Notes: generated from the letters alone by a model not told the origin. A stretch of 64,000 nt of DNA from Micromonospora luteifusca (GCF_016907275.1 NZ_JAFBBP010000001.1:6810001-6874000); one strand, 5' to 3'. Shown: positions 55,526 to 64,000, counted from the first letter of the stretch. Translations and numbers: made by a program.

Positions 55526-56896
55526 TCAGGCCGGGAGCGTCCAGCGCTGGTTGGCGCCGGCGAAGCAGTCCCAGATCTGCAGCCGGGTGCCGTCGGCGGA
55601 GCTGTTGTCGGTGGCGTCCAGGCACTTGTTCGACTGCGGGTTGCGCAGCGTGCCGTTGGACTGCGCCTGCCAGACCTGGGCGCCGCTGCCGTTGCACTCC
55701 CAGAGCTGGATCTTCGCGCCGTTGGCGGTGGAGCCGTTGGCGATGTCGGCGCACTTGCCCAGGGCGCGCAGCGTGCTGTCGCTGGCCACGGTCCAGGTCT
55801 GCGCGGTGGTGCCGTTGCAGCCATAGAGCTGGATGGCGGCGCCGTTGGCCGTGCTCGCCGCGGCCACGTCGACGCACTTGCCGCCGATGCCGGTGATCCG
55901 GCCGGTACGACCGGTCGGCGGCGGGGTGGTGCCGCCCATGATGGTGTCGTACATGGCGCTGACCAGGGAGGCCGAGTTGTTCTTGTCCTGGGACAGCTCC
56001 CAGTTCATCACGCCGCCGGCGTTGGCCAGGGCCCACTGCGTCTTGCGCTTGACCGTCGGGATGCCGTTGTAGCACTGCTGTGCGCCACCGGCGGTGGTGC
56101 AGTCCCGGTTGGCGTTGGCCGGGTCCAGGTCGACCAGCGCCGAGTAGGTGAAGTAGCCGGGGCGGCTGTAGAACGGGATGCCGAGCACGGCCTTGCTGGC
56201 CGGCAGGCCGCGGCTCTTCCACAGGTTGATGCTGGCGATCGACCAGTCGTAGTTGGCGTGCGGGTTGCCGCCGTCGTACGCCATGATGTTGAGCCAGTCG
56301 ACCTGGCCGAACACGGCCGTCTGTACGCCCTGGACGCTGCCGCCCTCGGAGACGACGGCGGCGGTGAGCAACTTGCCGCGACTGTGCATCGCACTGCTGA
56401 GCTGCGTCATGAGCTGGGTGTAGTTGTTGGCCGAGGCGCCCGGGTCGGGGTATTCCCAGTCCATGTCGACGCCGTCGAGGTTGTACTGGTTGACGAAGTT
56501 GACCAGGTTGTTGACGAAGTTGGTCCGGCTGCCGGAGTTGGCCGCCAGGGCCTCGAAGGCCGAGTCGTTGCCGTCGTTCCAGCCGCCGACGGCGATGGAC
56601 ACCTTGACGTTGCTGGCGTGCGCGAGGGAGACCAGCGAGGAGAGTTTGCTCGGGTTCTCCACCGCGCGCAGGCTGCCGTCGTTGTTGGGCAGCACGAACG
56701 CGTAGTTGATGTGGGTGAGCTTGTTGTACTGGACGGTGTTGATGTTGCCGGCCCAGGAGGGCATGTAGCCGACGCTCTTGAAGTTGTTCGGCAGCACCAC
56801 GGCCTGCGCGGCGGTGGACGTGACGGTGAGGGTGGCACCGGCTGTGGCCAGCGCGAGCAGGCCGGCGGCGAGGGCGCGGCGCAGTGGTGAGGACAT
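55526..56896 (-). CDS. GH18 chitinase with C-terminal ricin-type lectin domain
   Basis: 456 aa, secreted (signal ends AQA at residue 32). The barrel carries DGVDMDWEYP (141-150) with catalytic E148 and the substrate-assisting Asp residues, and the SXGG strand VSIAVGGWNDGN. Residues about 330-456 are a beta-trefoil of the ricin/CBM13 kind with QXW repeats (AQTWTV, AQVWQA, NQRWTL). It should cut chitin of fungi or insects. Placed 37 bp from the hxlR-prx stop, convergent. Confidence 0.93.
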   Translation of the reverse strand: MSSPLRRALAAGLLALATAGATLTVTSTAAQAVVLPNNFKSVGYMPSWAGNINTVQYNKLTHINYAFVLPNNDGSLRAVENPSKLSSLVSLAHASNVKVSIAVGGWNDGNDSAFEALAANSGSRTNFVNNLVNFVNQYNLDGVDMDWEYPDPGASANNYTQLMTQLSSAMHSRGKLLTAAVVSEGGSVQGVQTAVFGQVDWLNIMAYDGGNPHANYDWSIASINLWKSRGLPASKAVLGIPFYSRPGYFTYSALVDLDPANANRDCTTAGGAQQCYNGIPTVKRKTQWALANAGGVMNWELSQDKNNSASLVSAMYDTIMGGTTPPPTGRTGRITGIGGKCVDVAAASTANGAAIQLYGCNGTTAQTWTVASDSTLRALGKCADIANGSTANGAKIQLWECNGSGAQVWQAQSNGTLRNPQSNKCLDATDNSSADGTRLQIWDCFAGANQRWTLPA

Positions 56897-56996
56897 CGGG
56901 GGCCTTCCCGTGGGCTGGGGACGACACCCGCCCGCGCAGGGTTGTCGCGGGCGGGAGGTGCGGGACGCAGGGACGGGTGGGCCTCGAGGCAGCTAA

Positions 56997-57026
56997 ATCT
57001 TAAAGAGTGTTAACTGTCCGAGTCAA
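56997..57026 (-). promoter_or_regulatory. Promoter of the GH18 chitinase gene
   Basis: TTGACT (57021-57026), 18-nt spacer and TAAGAT (56997-57002) on the minus strand, near consensus. The spacer contains the palindrome GTTAAC. Expected leader is about 95 nt. Confidence 0.6.
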
Positions 57027-57069
57027 TCAACGTCTATGGATTTCTGTGCCGCCGGCGCGGTATGGGGGT

Positions 57070-57091
57070 TTAACCGAACGACCGTTAAGCT
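57070..57091 (+). promoter_or_regulatory. Inverted repeat and -10 box before the M24 peptidase gene
   Basis: TTAAC-N9-GTTAA (57070-57088) overlaps TAAGCT (57086-57091), the -10 box 6 nt before GTG 57098. A TetR- or Lrp-type repressor bound here would block transcription. Confidence 0.5.
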
Positions 57092-57097
57092 GCTGGT

Positions 57098-58207
57098 GTG
57101 GGAATCGACGAGCTGTATCCGCCGGACCGGCTGATCGCCGCGCAGCGCGCCACCGCCGCTGCGGGTCTGGACGCCCTGCTGCTCACACCCGGCTCCGACC
57201 TGCGTTACCTCACCGGGTACGACGCCCACGCGGGGGAGCGGCTGACCTGCCTGGTGCTGCCCGCCGTCGGCGCACCGACCCTCATCGTGCCCCGACTGGA
57301 ACGCCCGGCGGCGGAGGCGGCACCGGCGACCGGCGTACGCATCGTCGACCACGTCGACGGCACCGACCCGTACCCCCTGGTCGTCGCCGCCCTCGACGGC
57401 CCGGTCACGGCGGTCGGACTGTCCAACCGGATGTGGGCCGAGCAGGTCCTCGCGCTACGCGCGGCCCTTCCCGACGCCACCCAGCGGCTCGCCGCGGAGG
57501 TGCTGCGCGAGCTGCGCATCCGCAAGTCCCACGCGGAGATCGCGGCGCTCGCCGAGGCCGGCGCGGCGATCGACCAGGTGCACCAGGAGATGGCGCGGTG
57601 GCTGCGCCCCGGACGCACCGAGGCCGAGGTCGCCACCGACATCGCCGCGGCGATCCGGGCCGCCGGGCACGTCACCGTCGACTTCGTCATCGTGGCGGCC
57701 GGGCCGAACGGAGCCAGCCCGCACCACGGCACCTCGGACCGACCGATCGGCGCCGGAGAGCCGGTGGTCGTCGACATCGGCGGGACGATGGCCTCGGGCT
57801 ACCGCTCGGACTGCACCCGCACCTACGTGGCGGGTGGGCCGGCGCCGGCCGACTTCCTGGAGTACTACGCGGTGCTGCACGACGCACAGCGCGCCGCGGT
57901 CGCCGCGGTGCGGCCCGGGGTCACCGGCGCGGCGGCCGACACCGCCGCCCGGGAGCCGATCGCCGCCGCCGGCTACGGCCCCGCGTTCCTGCACCGCACC
58001 GGCCACGGCATCGGGCTCGACGGTCACGAGGAGCCGTACCTGGTGGCCGGGAACGACCGCCCACTCCAGGCCGGCATGGCGTTCTCCATCGAACCGGGCA
58101 TCTACCTGGCGGGCCGGCACGGCGCCCGCATCGAGGACATCGTCGTCTGCACCACGGACGGCGTGCAACGGCTCAACACCACCCCCACGGAGCTCATCGC
58201 ACTATGA
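57098..58207 (+). CDS. M24-family Xaa-Pro peptidase
   Basis: 369-aa pita-bread metallopeptidase with an N-terminal creatinase-like domain. Metal ligands are in VVVDIGGTMASGYRSDCTRTY (two Asp), HRTGHGIGLDGHEE (His), SIEPGIYLAG (Glu) and GARIEDIVV (Glu). It should remove N-terminal residues before proline or cleave X-Pro dipeptides. The stop overlaps the acyl-CoA dehydrogenase start (ATGA), an unusual coupling. GTG start fixed by the -10 box. Confidence 0.93.
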   Translation: MGIDELYPPDRLIAAQRATAAAGLDALLLTPGSDLRYLTGYDAHAGERLTCLVLPAVGAPTLIVPRLERPAAEAAPATGVRIVDHVDGTDPYPLVVAALDGPVTAVGLSNRMWAEQVLALRAALPDATQRLAAEVLRELRIRKSHAEIAALAEAGAAIDQVHQEMARWLRPGRTEAEVATDIAAAIRAAGHVTVDFVIVAAGPNGASPHHGTSDRPIGAGEPVVVDIGGTMASGYRSDCTRTYVAGGPAPADFLEYYAVLHDAQRAAVAAVRPGVTGAAADTAAREPIAAAGYGPAFLHRTGHGIGLDGHEEPYLVAGNDRPLQAGMAFSIEPGIYLAGRHGARIEDIVVCTTDGVQRLNTTPTELIAL

Positions 58208-59346
58208 CTGTCGACCGGATCCTGCCCACCGACGAGGCCCACGACCTGCTGGGTCTCGCCACCGAGCTCGCCGACCGCGAGCTCGCGCCGAAGGCCGCCG
58301 CCTTCGAGGAGCGCGCCGAATTCCCCCGCGGAGTGCTCCGTACCCTCGGCCGGGCGGGCCTGCTCGGCCTGCCCTACCCCGAGGAGTACGGCGGCGCGGC
58401 CCAGCCGTACGAGGTCTACCTGCAGGTGCTGGAGATCCTGGCCAGCCGTTGGCTCGCGGTCGCCGAGGCGGTCAGCGTGCACACCCTGTCCTGCTACCCG
58501 GTGTTCGCGTTCGGCACTGACGAGCAGCGCAAGCTCCTGCCGAACATGCTCGGCGGTGAGCTGCTGGGCGCGTACTGCCTCTCCGAGCCGCAGGGCGGCT
58601 CGGACGCGGCGGCGCTGAGCACGCGGGCGGTCCGTGACGACGACGTGTACCTGGTGTCCGGCACCAAGGCGTGGATCACCCACGCGGCGACGGCCGACTT
58701 CTACAACATCTTCTGCCGCACCGGAGGACCCGGCCCGAAGGGCATCTCCTGCCTGCTCGCCGACGCGGGCACGGCCGGCATCACCCCGCAGACGGCCGAG
58801 CGGACGATGGGACTGCGCGCCTCCCCGGTGGCGCAGATCGCCTTCGAGGAGGCGCGGGTGCCGGCCGACCGGCTGATCGGCGGCGAGGGTGTCGGCTTCA
58901 CCATCGCGATGTCCGCACTGGACTCCGGCCGCCTGGGCATCGCGGCCTGCGCGGTCGGGTTGGCCCAGGCGGCCCTGGACTACGCGGTGGCCTACGCCCG
59001 GGAGCGGCAGCAGTTCGGCCGGTCCATCATCGACTTCCAGGGGCTCGGCTTCATGCTCGCCGACGCGGCCACCCAGATCTCCGCCGCCCGTGCGCTGACC
59101 CTCGCCGCGGCCCGGCTGCGTGACGCCGGTCGGCCGTACGGGATCGAGGCGGCCAAGGCGAAGCTCTTCGCCACCGACATGGCGATGCGGGTGACCACCG
59201 ACGCGGTGCAGGTGCTCGGTGGCGCCGGCTACGTGGCCGACCACCCGGTGGAGCGGTACATGCGCGAGGCCAAGGTGCTGCAGATCGTGGAGGGCACCAA
59301 CCAGATCCAGCGGATGGTGATTTCCCGAGCGCTGGCGAAGGGCTGA
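58204..59346 (+). CDS. Acyl-CoA dehydrogenase
   Basis: 380-aa FAD enzyme of the standard four-helix/beta/four-helix layout. YCLSEPQGGSDAAALSTRAV and the middle-domain motif WITHAATADFYNIFCRT are FAD/substrate loops; ERQQFGRSIIDFQGLGF and QIVEGTNQIQRMVISRAL carry the catalytic-base region (Glu before GTNQ). It resembles short/branched-chain and glutaryl-type enzymes. Translationally coupled to an Xaa-Pro peptidase and followed by an Lrp gene, suggesting amino-acid catabolism. Confidence 0.93.
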   Translation: MTVDRILPTDEAHDLLGLATELADRELAPKAAAFEERAEFPRGVLRTLGRAGLLGLPYPEEYGGAAQPYEVYLQVLEILASRWLAVAEAVSVHTLSCYPVFAFGTDEQRKLLPNMLGGELLGAYCLSEPQGGSDAAALSTRAVRDDDVYLVSGTKAWITHAATADFYNIFCRTGGPGPKGISCLLADAGTAGITPQTAERTMGLRASPVAQIAFEEARVPADRLIGGEGVGFTIAMSALDSGRLGIAACAVGLAQAALDYAVAYARERQQFGRSIIDFQGLGFMLADAATQISAARALTLAAARLRDAGRPYGIEAAKAKLFATDMAMRVTTDAVQVLGGAGYVADHPVERYMREAKVLQIVEGTNQIQRMVISRALAKG

Positions 59347-59358
59347 GCAGGCCAACGA

Positions 59359-59401
59359 GGCGGCGCGGCGCGGCTGCGGTGATCCACCGCGCCGCGCCGC
59401 C
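59359..59401 (+). terminator. Perfect 15-bp hairpin after the acyl-CoA dehydrogenase gene
   Basis: Arms 59359-59373 and 59387-59401 (GC only) pair perfectly around a 13-nt loop. Confidence 0.65.
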
Positions 59402-59460
59402 GGCCCGGCCCGGCGGGTACCTCGTCGCCGTCGAGCCGTTTTCCCGGTAGGTTGCACGCC

Positions 59461-59967
59461 GTGGAGGAGATCGACCGCGCTATCGTCGCCGCGCTGACCG
59501 CCGACGGCCGACTGTCGTACACCGACCTGGCCGAGAAGGTGGGGTTGTCGGTGTCCGCGGTGCACCAGCGGGTGCGCCGGCTGGAGCAGCGCGGGGTGAT
59601 CAAGGGGTACGCCGCCCGGGTCTCGTTCGAGACGCTGGACCTCCCGTTGACCGCGTTCGTGGCGATCCGCCCGTTCGACCCGTCGCAGCCGGACGACGCG
59701 CCGGAGCGGCTGGCTCACCTGCCCGAGATCGACTCGTGCTACTCGGTGGCGGGGGAGGACTTCTACCTGCTGCTGGTGCGGGTGGCGAGCCCGACCGACC
59801 TGGAGCGGGTGCTGCAGGAGATCCGTACGTCGGCGAACGTCACGACCCGGACCACGGTGGTGCTGTCCACCCCGTACGAGAACCGGCCGCCGAAGATCAG
59901 CGCTGCGGCACCGAGTCGGTCGCGGTCCCGGGTGCCGGAGGAGCCGGCTGGTTCCACCGCAGGATGA
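59461..59967 (+). CDS. Lrp/AsnC-family transcriptional regulator
   Basis: 168 aa: HTH (DRAIVAALTADGRLSYTDLA; SVSAVHQRVRRLEQRGVI) and a RAM effector domain (AFVAIRPFDPSQ; YSVAGEDFYLLLVRVAS). Such proteins sense amino acids. TAGGTT at 59448-59453 ends 7 nt before GTG 59461, so the mRNA is probably leaderless. The 3' end overlaps the phosphatase gene on the other strand by 71 bp. The peptidase/dehydrogenase operon upstream is a likely target. Confidence 0.92.
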   Translation: MEEIDRAIVAALTADGRLSYTDLAEKVGLSVSAVHQRVRRLEQRGVIKGYAARVSFETLDLPLTAFVAIRPFDPSQPDDAPERLAHLPEIDSCYSVAGEDFYLLLVRVASPTDLERVLQEIRTSANVTTRTTVVLSTPYENRPPKISAAAPSRSRSRVPEEPAGSTAG

Positions 59968-60508
59968 CCTGCCGGCCGTGCTCGTGACCGAGCGCGCTGA
60001 CCGTGGCGGTTTCCAGGCGCAGCCGTCCGCCGGCGGACGGGGGTAGGCCGATCCAGCGGGCTCCGAGGACCCGCAGGCTGTGCGCGTGGCCGACCAGGGC
60101 GACGGTGCCCCGGTCGAGCAGCGGGGTGACGCGCGCCAGCACCCGGTCGAGTCGTTCGCCCACCTGCGCGGGTGACTCCCCGCCGGGGCAGCCGTCGGTC
60201 CAGATGTTCCAGTGCGGCTGGTCCTCGTGGATGTCGACGGTCGTGCGGCCCTCGTACTCGCCGTAGTTCCACTCGCTGAGGTCCTCGTCGACGGCGTCGA
60301 CGGTGAGCCCGGCCAGCTGGGCGGTGCGCAGCGCCCGGGAGCGAGGGCTGGCCAGCACGGTCACGAAGCGCCGGCCGGCCAGGAACGCGGCGAGGGTGCG
60401 GGCCTGCCGCTCGCCGTCGGGGGTCAGCTCCAGGTCGGTGTACGAGGTGTGCCGCAGGCTGGCGCTCCAGGTGGTCTCGCCGTGCCGGATCAGCAGGAGC
60501 TCTCCCAT
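59897..60508 (-). CDS. Histidine phosphatase (phosphoglycerate mutase-like) family protein
   Basis: 203 aa. The RHG motif is LLIRHGETTWS, the second Arg is in SPRSRALRTAQLAG, the acid in LSEWNYGEYEGRTT and the second His in LVGHAHSLRVLGARW. These four residues form the phosphohistidine pocket. The family is broad; substrate unknown. TTAACT lies 6 nt before ATG 60508. Overlaps the Lrp gene tail to tail. Confidence 0.92.
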   Translation of the reverse strand: MGELLLIRHGETTWSASLRHTSYTDLELTPDGERQARTLAAFLAGRRFVTVLASPRSRALRTAQLAGLTVDAVDEDLSEWNYGEYEGRTTVDIHEDQPHWNIWTDGCPGGESPAQVGERLDRVLARVTPLLDRGTVALVGHAHSLRVLGARWIGLPPSAGGRLRLETATVSALGHEHGRQVILRWNQPAPPAPGTATDSVPQR

Positions 60509-60588
60509 GCGGCCAGTTAACCACCGAGGTCAGGTCGGCATGCGGCGGGCTCGAACACCGCCGCCGCTCACCTCTCAACCTATCTTCC

Positions 60589-60594
60589 TAGGAT
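60589..60594 (+). promoter_or_regulatory. Possible -10 box for the csbD-like gene
   Basis: TAGGAT within the local palindrome TCCTAGGA, about 92 nt before the ATG. Family members are general-stress genes, but no sigma-B-like box is evident. Confidence 0.25.
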
Positions 60595-60685
60595 GCCTTA
60601 CGCGGTGTGCCGACCGGCACCACCGGTTTCGGCACCGGGAGACCGGGCAAGCGAGCCAGGACAACCGCCAGACCGAGGAGGCGCG

Positions 60686-60880
60686 ATGAGCTTCACCGAG
60701 AAGGCCAAGAACAAGGTTGAGCAGATGGCCGGCGCCGCGAGGGAGCGCGTCGGCGACAAGACCGACAACGAGCGGATGCGTGGCGAGGGCGCCAGCCAGC
60801 AGGGTGACGCGCGCGCCAAGCAGGCCGGTCAGAACGTCAAGGACGCCGGGCGCAACATGAAGGACGCCTTCAACAAGTGA
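60686..60880 (+). CDS. CsbD-family stress protein
   Basis: 64 aa, hydrophilic and helical, with [21 protein letters not shown] followed by the typical Gly/Gln/Lys-rich repeats ([20 protein letters not shown]) of CsbD/YjbJ. Members are among the most abundant stress-induced proteins, with no fixed biochemical role. GAGGAGG lies 4 nt before ATG 60686. A perfect hairpin follows. Confidence 0.9.
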   Translation: MSFTEKAKNKVEQMAGAARERVGDKTDNERMRGEGASQQGDARAKQAGQNVKDAGRNMKDAFNK

Positions 60881-60892
60881 CCTGAGCGGTCC

Positions 60893-60928
60893 ACGGGTCC
60901 CCGGGCGCACCGTTGCCCGGGGACCCGT
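60893..60928 (+). terminator. Perfect 14-bp hairpin after the csbD-like gene
   Basis: ACGGGTCCCCGGGC pairs with its exact complement around an 8-nt loop. Confidence 0.75.
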
Positions 60929-60953
60929 CAGGTGCTGCGGATACTGTCGCCGA

Positions 60954-61298
60954 GTGACTGTGCTTCGCTCCCTGGTGTTGTTCGCACTGGCCGCGTTGGC
61001 CGAGATCGGTGGCGCATGGCTGGTCTGGCAGGGCTGGCGGGAGCAGCGCGGTCTGTGGTGGATCGCCGCCGGCGTGGTCGCGCTGGGCTGCTACGGCTTC
61101 GTCGCCACGTTCCAGCCGGACGCGAACTTCGGCCGGATTCTGGCCGCGTACGGCGGGGTGTTCGTGGCCGGCTCGTTGGGGTGGGCGATGGTGGTGGACG
61201 GCTTCCGCCCGGACCGGTGGGACCTGGCCGGTGCGGCGCTCTGCCTGCTCGGCGTGGCGGTCATCATGTACGCCCCGCGCGGCGGCTCCGCGGCGTAA
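60954..61298 (+). CDS. YnfA/UPF0060-family membrane protein
   Basis: 114 aa with four predicted helices, the size and layout of YnfA, an SMR-like small multidrug transporter. Typical elements are [37 protein letters not shown] and the [20 protein letters not shown] end. TACTGT at 60942-60947 ends 6 nt before GTG 60954 (leaderless type). Likely functions as a dimer. Confidence 0.92.
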   Translation: MTVLRSLVLFALAALAEIGGAWLVWQGWREQRGLWWIAAGVVALGCYGFVATFQPDANFGRILAAYGGVFVAGSLGWAMVVDGFRPDRWDLAGAALCLLGVAVIMYAPRGGSAA

Positions 61299-61396
61299 CC
61301 CTGTCCCTGCTTCCCACTCATGTCGACATCCGAAACTGCAAGATCGGCGGGGCGGGGGCTGGCGCACGGGGGCAGTGAGGTGTTTTCGCGTCTGCG

Positions 61397-62374
61397 ATGA
61401 TCTGCGGCGTGATCCGAGCTTGGCTTCGCCCGTTGTGGTGTGGCGTACTGGTGGCGGTGGCCGTTGTCGGAAGTGCCGGGTGTGCGGCAACCCGAGTGCC
61501 ACCGGACAGGCCGGTCAGGCCGGTCTTCGTTGGTTCGTCTGCCTCTCCGGCCGTACCGTCGGCCAGCGCTACCCCACCGTCGGCCAGCGCCACCGCATCG
61601 CCGGCGGTTCCGACGCTTTCCCGCACACCGCAGGTTGTCCAGACGCCGACGGTTCCCACCGTGCCGGGGGCGACGGCGCCCGGGGCGACGCGGGTGGGGA
61701 GCCGGGCGCTGGTGGTGGATCACGGGCCGCGCACCGGCGACAAGGTCGCGTTGACCTTCGACGCGGACATGACCGACGGGATGCTGGCCAGCCTGCGGGC
61801 CGGGCGGGTGAAGTCGTACGCGAACCTGCGCATCCTCGACCTGCTGGAACGGGAGCGGGTGCCGGCGACCTTCTTCCTGACCGGCAAGTGGGTGCAGCGG
61901 TATCCGGACGTGACCCGGCGGATCGCCGGTAACCCGCGCTTCGAGTTGGCCAACCACACCTACGGGCACGCGGCGTTCACCGATGACTGTTACGACCTGC
62001 CCCGACTGCCGGTCGACAAGCTGGCCGACGACGTGGCGAGGACGTTCGCGGTGATCGAGCCGTACGGGGGTCGGCAGACCCGGTACTTCCGTTTTCCGGG
62101 GCTGTGCCATGACGCGGCGGCGCTGGACGCGCTGGCGCCGCTGGGTGTGACGGTGGTCGACGGGGACGTGGTCAGCGGCGATCCGTTCGCGACGGCGTGG
62201 AAGCCGTTGGTGCGGGCGGTGTTGGACCACGTCCGCCCCGGGTCGGTGGTGATCATGCATGTGACCGAGGCGAACGCGGCGATGACCGACGAGGCGTTGC
62301 CGCACATCCTGGCTGGTCTGCGGGAGCGGGACCTGGTGCCGGCGCCGCTGTCGGAGGTGTTGGCCGGCGACTGA
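61397..62374 (+). CDS. Polysaccharide deacetylase-family lipoprotein
   Basis: 325 aa. The N-terminus ends in lipobox VGSAGC, so Cys28-ish is lipidated; a Ser/Ala/Thr/Pro-rich stalk follows to about residue 105. The NodB-like domain has LTFDADMTDGM (first Asp pair), NHTYGHAAF (metal His pair), YFRFPG and VIMHVTEA. It may deacetylate peptidoglycan or a surface glycan. ATG 61397 or GTG 61409 could start it. The domain motif is TFDAD rather than TFDDG, a common variant. Confidence 0.9.
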   Translation: MICGVIRAWLRPLWCGVLVAVAVVGSAGCAATRVPPDRPVRPVFVGSSASPAVPSASATPPSASATASPAVPTLSRTPQVVQTPTVPTVPGATAPGATRVGSRALVVDHGPRTGDKVALTFDADMTDGMLASLRAGRVKSYANLRILDLLERERVPATFFLTGKWVQRYPDVTRRIAGNPRFELANHTYGHAAFTDDCYDLPRLPVDKLADDVARTFAVIEPYGGRQTRYFRFPGLCHDAAALDALAPLGVTVVDGDVVSGDPFATAWKPLVRAVLDHVRPGSVVIMHVTEANAAMTDEALPHILAGLRERDLVPAPLSEVLAGD

Positions 62375-62449
62375 CCGGCGCGCGCGTTCGGGCCGAGGTC
62401 CGCGGCGTCCCCGGGTTGTTGGTTCCCCGGGGTGCCGGGTCGTGGCGGG

Positions 62450-63394
62450 TCAGATGTCTTGCGCGTCGTTGACGGTCATGACGATCTTGCCTCGCCGGGA
62501 TCCGTGTTCGACCGTCTCGTGTGCGTCGGTCGCCTTCTGGATGGGGAATTCAGCCTCGATCGGCACCGTGAACCGGCCCTCGGTGAACAGTTCGGCGGCG
62601 GCGCTCAGGCCGTGCCGGCCGTCGGGTTCACCGGCCAGTTGGCCGATGGACAGGCGAATGCCGTGGGTGGGTGCGGTGAAGTCGGCCAGGGTCAGCACGG
62701 CTGCCGGGTCGCCGGTCAGTTGGAGCAGTTCGGTGAGGGAGCCGGCGCCGGCGACGTCGAGTGCGCGGTCCACCCGAGGCGCGTCCAGGGCGTTGAGTCG
62801 GTTCGCGAGGCCGGGCCCGTAGGTGACGGGTGTCGCCCCGAGTTGGCGGAGGAAGTCGTGGTTGTCGGTGCGGGCGGTGCCGATGACCCGGATCCCGCGG
62901 GCTGCGGCGAGTTGGACGGCGATGCTCCCGACGCCGCCCGCGGCGCCGTCGACGAGGAGGGTCATGCCGGGTCGCAGGTCCAGGAGGTCGAGGGCCCGGG
63001 TGGCCGTCTCGGTGCTGGAGCCCGCCGCGCCCGCTTGCGCCCATGGCATGGTTGCGGGCTTGTGTGCCCAGAGCGGCAGTACCGCGAACTGCGCACTTGC
63101 GCCGCCGAGCTTTGCCAGTTCGACGACACCGAAGACGTGGTCGCCGACCGTCACGCCGTCGACGTCGTCGCCGATCTCGTCGACGATTCCGGCCGCGTCG
63201 ACGCCGGGGATGTGCGGCAGTGGCAACTGGGCGCTCATCGGGGTGCGGCCCGCCCGGAGTCCGACGTCGACCGGGGAGACTCCGGCGGCCCGGACGCGGA
63301 TCCGGATCTGGCCGGCTCCTGGTCGTGGCGCGTCGGCCGTGGCGAGGTGAAGTACCTCCGGGCCGCCGAACCGGTCGAACTGCACTGCGAACAT
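62450..63394 (-). CDS. Zinc-independent MDR-family NADP(H) oxidoreductase (quinone reductase-like)
   Basis: 314 aa. GroES-like start FDRFGGPEVLHL with AAGVSPVDVGLRAG, then Rossmann loop VDGAAGGVGSIAVQLA. No zinc-binding cysteines, so a quinone oxidoreductase/enone reductase type. GAGGAG precedes ATG 63394. Divergent from a TetR gene across 102 bp with a near-perfect palindrome, so it is probably that regulator's target. Confidence 0.93.
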   Translation of the reverse strand: MFAVQFDRFGGPEVLHLATADAPRPGAGQIRIRVRAAGVSPVDVGLRAGRTPMSAQLPLPHIPGVDAAGIVDEIGDDVDGVTVGDHVFGVVELAKLGGASAQFAVLPLWAHKPATMPWAQAGAAGSSTETATRALDLLDLRPGMTLLVDGAAGGVGSIAVQLAAARGIRVIGTARTDNHDFLRQLGATPVTYGPGLANRLNALDAPRVDRALDVAGAGSLTELLQLTGDPAAVLTLADFTAPTHGIRLSIGQLAGEPDGRHGLSAAAELFTEGRFTVPIEAEFPIQKATDAHETVEHGSRRGKIVMTVNDAQDI

Positions 63395-63447
63395 CAGCGG
63401 CTCCTCAGCCTCGATAACGTGGTCGTAGCCGTACCGTAGCCCGGAAC

Positions 63448-63463
63448 CGGAGCAGCTGTTCCG
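63448..63463. promoter_or_regulatory. Probable TetR operator between qor-like and tetR genes
   Basis: CGGAGCAGCTGTTCCG is palindromic except for one pair, within a wider CGGAAC-N10-GTTCCG dyad (63442-63463). Confidence 0.5.
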
Positions 63464-63496
63464 CTATGGGTTCAAGTGAGAAGGGGGAGGGTTGAA

Positions 63497-64000
63497 GATG
63501 CCTCAGAAGCAGCGCGCCGACGCCCGATCCAACCGTGAGCGGGTCGTGGCGGCAGCGCGGGAGACGTTCGCGGCGGCAGGGCTGGAAGCGCCCATGCGCG
63601 AGGTGGCCCGGCGGGCGGGGATCGGGGTGGCGACTCTCTATCGGCATTTCCCGACCCGCACCGACCTGGTCACGACGGTCCTCGCCGAGCGTGTCGAGGC
63701 CTGTGCTGTGCAGATGCGTCGTGCCCTCGACGATCCTGACCCGTGGCGGGCGCTGTCCGGCATGGTCCTGGAGTTCGCCGATCGGCAGATCCGTGACCAG
63801 GCGCTCAACGAGGCGCTGTTGGGGTCCGGCGAGATGGGTGCCGTCTTCGGTGCCGAACGGCGGGAGCACGCGCAGGCGTTGAACGTGCTGGTCGCCCGTG
63901 CACGGGCCGCGGGCGTGCTACGTGACGGCGTGGACGTGGACGATGTTCGGGCCGGTCTCCTGGCCATCGCGTCGCTGCGGCGGTTGCCGGCGAGGACGAG
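63497..64000 (+). CDS. TetR-family transcriptional regulator, truncated by the window end
   Basis: 168 codons are visible with no stop. The HTH is SNRERVVAAARETFAAAGLE and MREVARRAGIGVATLYRHFPTRTDLV, the standard TetR DNA-binding domain. GGGGGAGGG lies 9 nt before ATG 63497. The ligand domain continues past the window. It probably represses the divergent oxidoreductase gene and itself. Confidence 0.93.

Overview
The window looks like chromosome from a high-GC actinobacterium, most likely a Micromonosporaceae member (Micromonospora-like). The reasons are the very high GC with frequent GTG starts, a complete Pup-proteasome locus, a tatA-tatC/helY neighbourhood arranged as in other actinobacteria, and several modular secreted glycoside hydrolases. 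The genus is an inference; no rRNA or tRNA gene was seen.

Layout. 1-3 kb (minus strand): a MacB-type ABC exporter cut by the window edge, an orphan LuxR-type response regulator and a RecB-like nuclease. 3-14.9 kb (plus strand): a membrane site-2 protease, TrmI tRNA methyltransferase, an unknown protein, a divergent ferredoxin, the proteasomal ATPase arc/mpa, an inserted serine hydrolase + MerR pair, dop, pup, an endonuclease VII-like HNH protein, prcB and prcA. 15-20.9 kb: a dTDP-rhamnose/glycan export block made of two divergent operons, rmlB-rmlD-DUF2304-GT2-flippase and rmlA-rmlC. 20.9-36.4 kb: pafA, a small membrane protein, DUF3866, a cation efflux protein, pafB, pafC, a coiled-coil protein, tatA, tatC, a lipid kinase, an EamA exporter, a PIN toxin-antitoxin pair, an ArsR-arsenate reductase fusion with a VOC protein, a HAD hydrolase and helY. 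36.5-46.2 kb and on to 49.2 kb: accessory and mostly secreted functions, namely an MHYT membrane protein, an EEP-family protein, a beta-propeller protein, and GH127, GH43, GH10 and GH81 enzymes with CBM or ricin domains. 49.3-64 kb: small metabolic genes, a 5'-3' exonuclease, MFS and HxlR-peroxiredoxin genes in divergent orientation, a GH18 chitinase, an M24 peptidase-acyl-CoA dehydrogenase operon with an Lrp regulator, CsbD, YnfA, a polysaccharide deacetylase lipoprotein, and a quinone reductase divergent from a TetR gene that runs off the end.

How the genes work together. Dop deamidates the C-terminal Gln of Pup, PafA ligates Pup to substrates, Arc/Mpa unfolds them into the PrcA/PrcB core, and PafB-PafC are the linked WYL-domain activators of the DNA damage response. 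The GH enzymes target arabinoxylan, beta-1,3-glucan and chitin. Four of them (GH127, GH43, GH10, GH81) have LacI-type palindromes in their upstream regions; in GH127, GH10 and GH81 the site sits on or beside a recognisable promoter, suggesting common sugar-responsive repression by a regulator encoded elsewhere.

Two patterns span the window. About sixteen genes have a TANNNT -10 box exactly 6-7 nt before their start codon, which implies leaderless mRNAs and fixes their starts. Many operons end in long near-perfect GC hairpins without a U-tract. The most unusual single genes are the HNH nuclease nested between pup and prcB with duplicated zinc modules, the HxlR-peroxiredoxin fusion with exactly two cysteines, and the ArsR-ArsC fusion.
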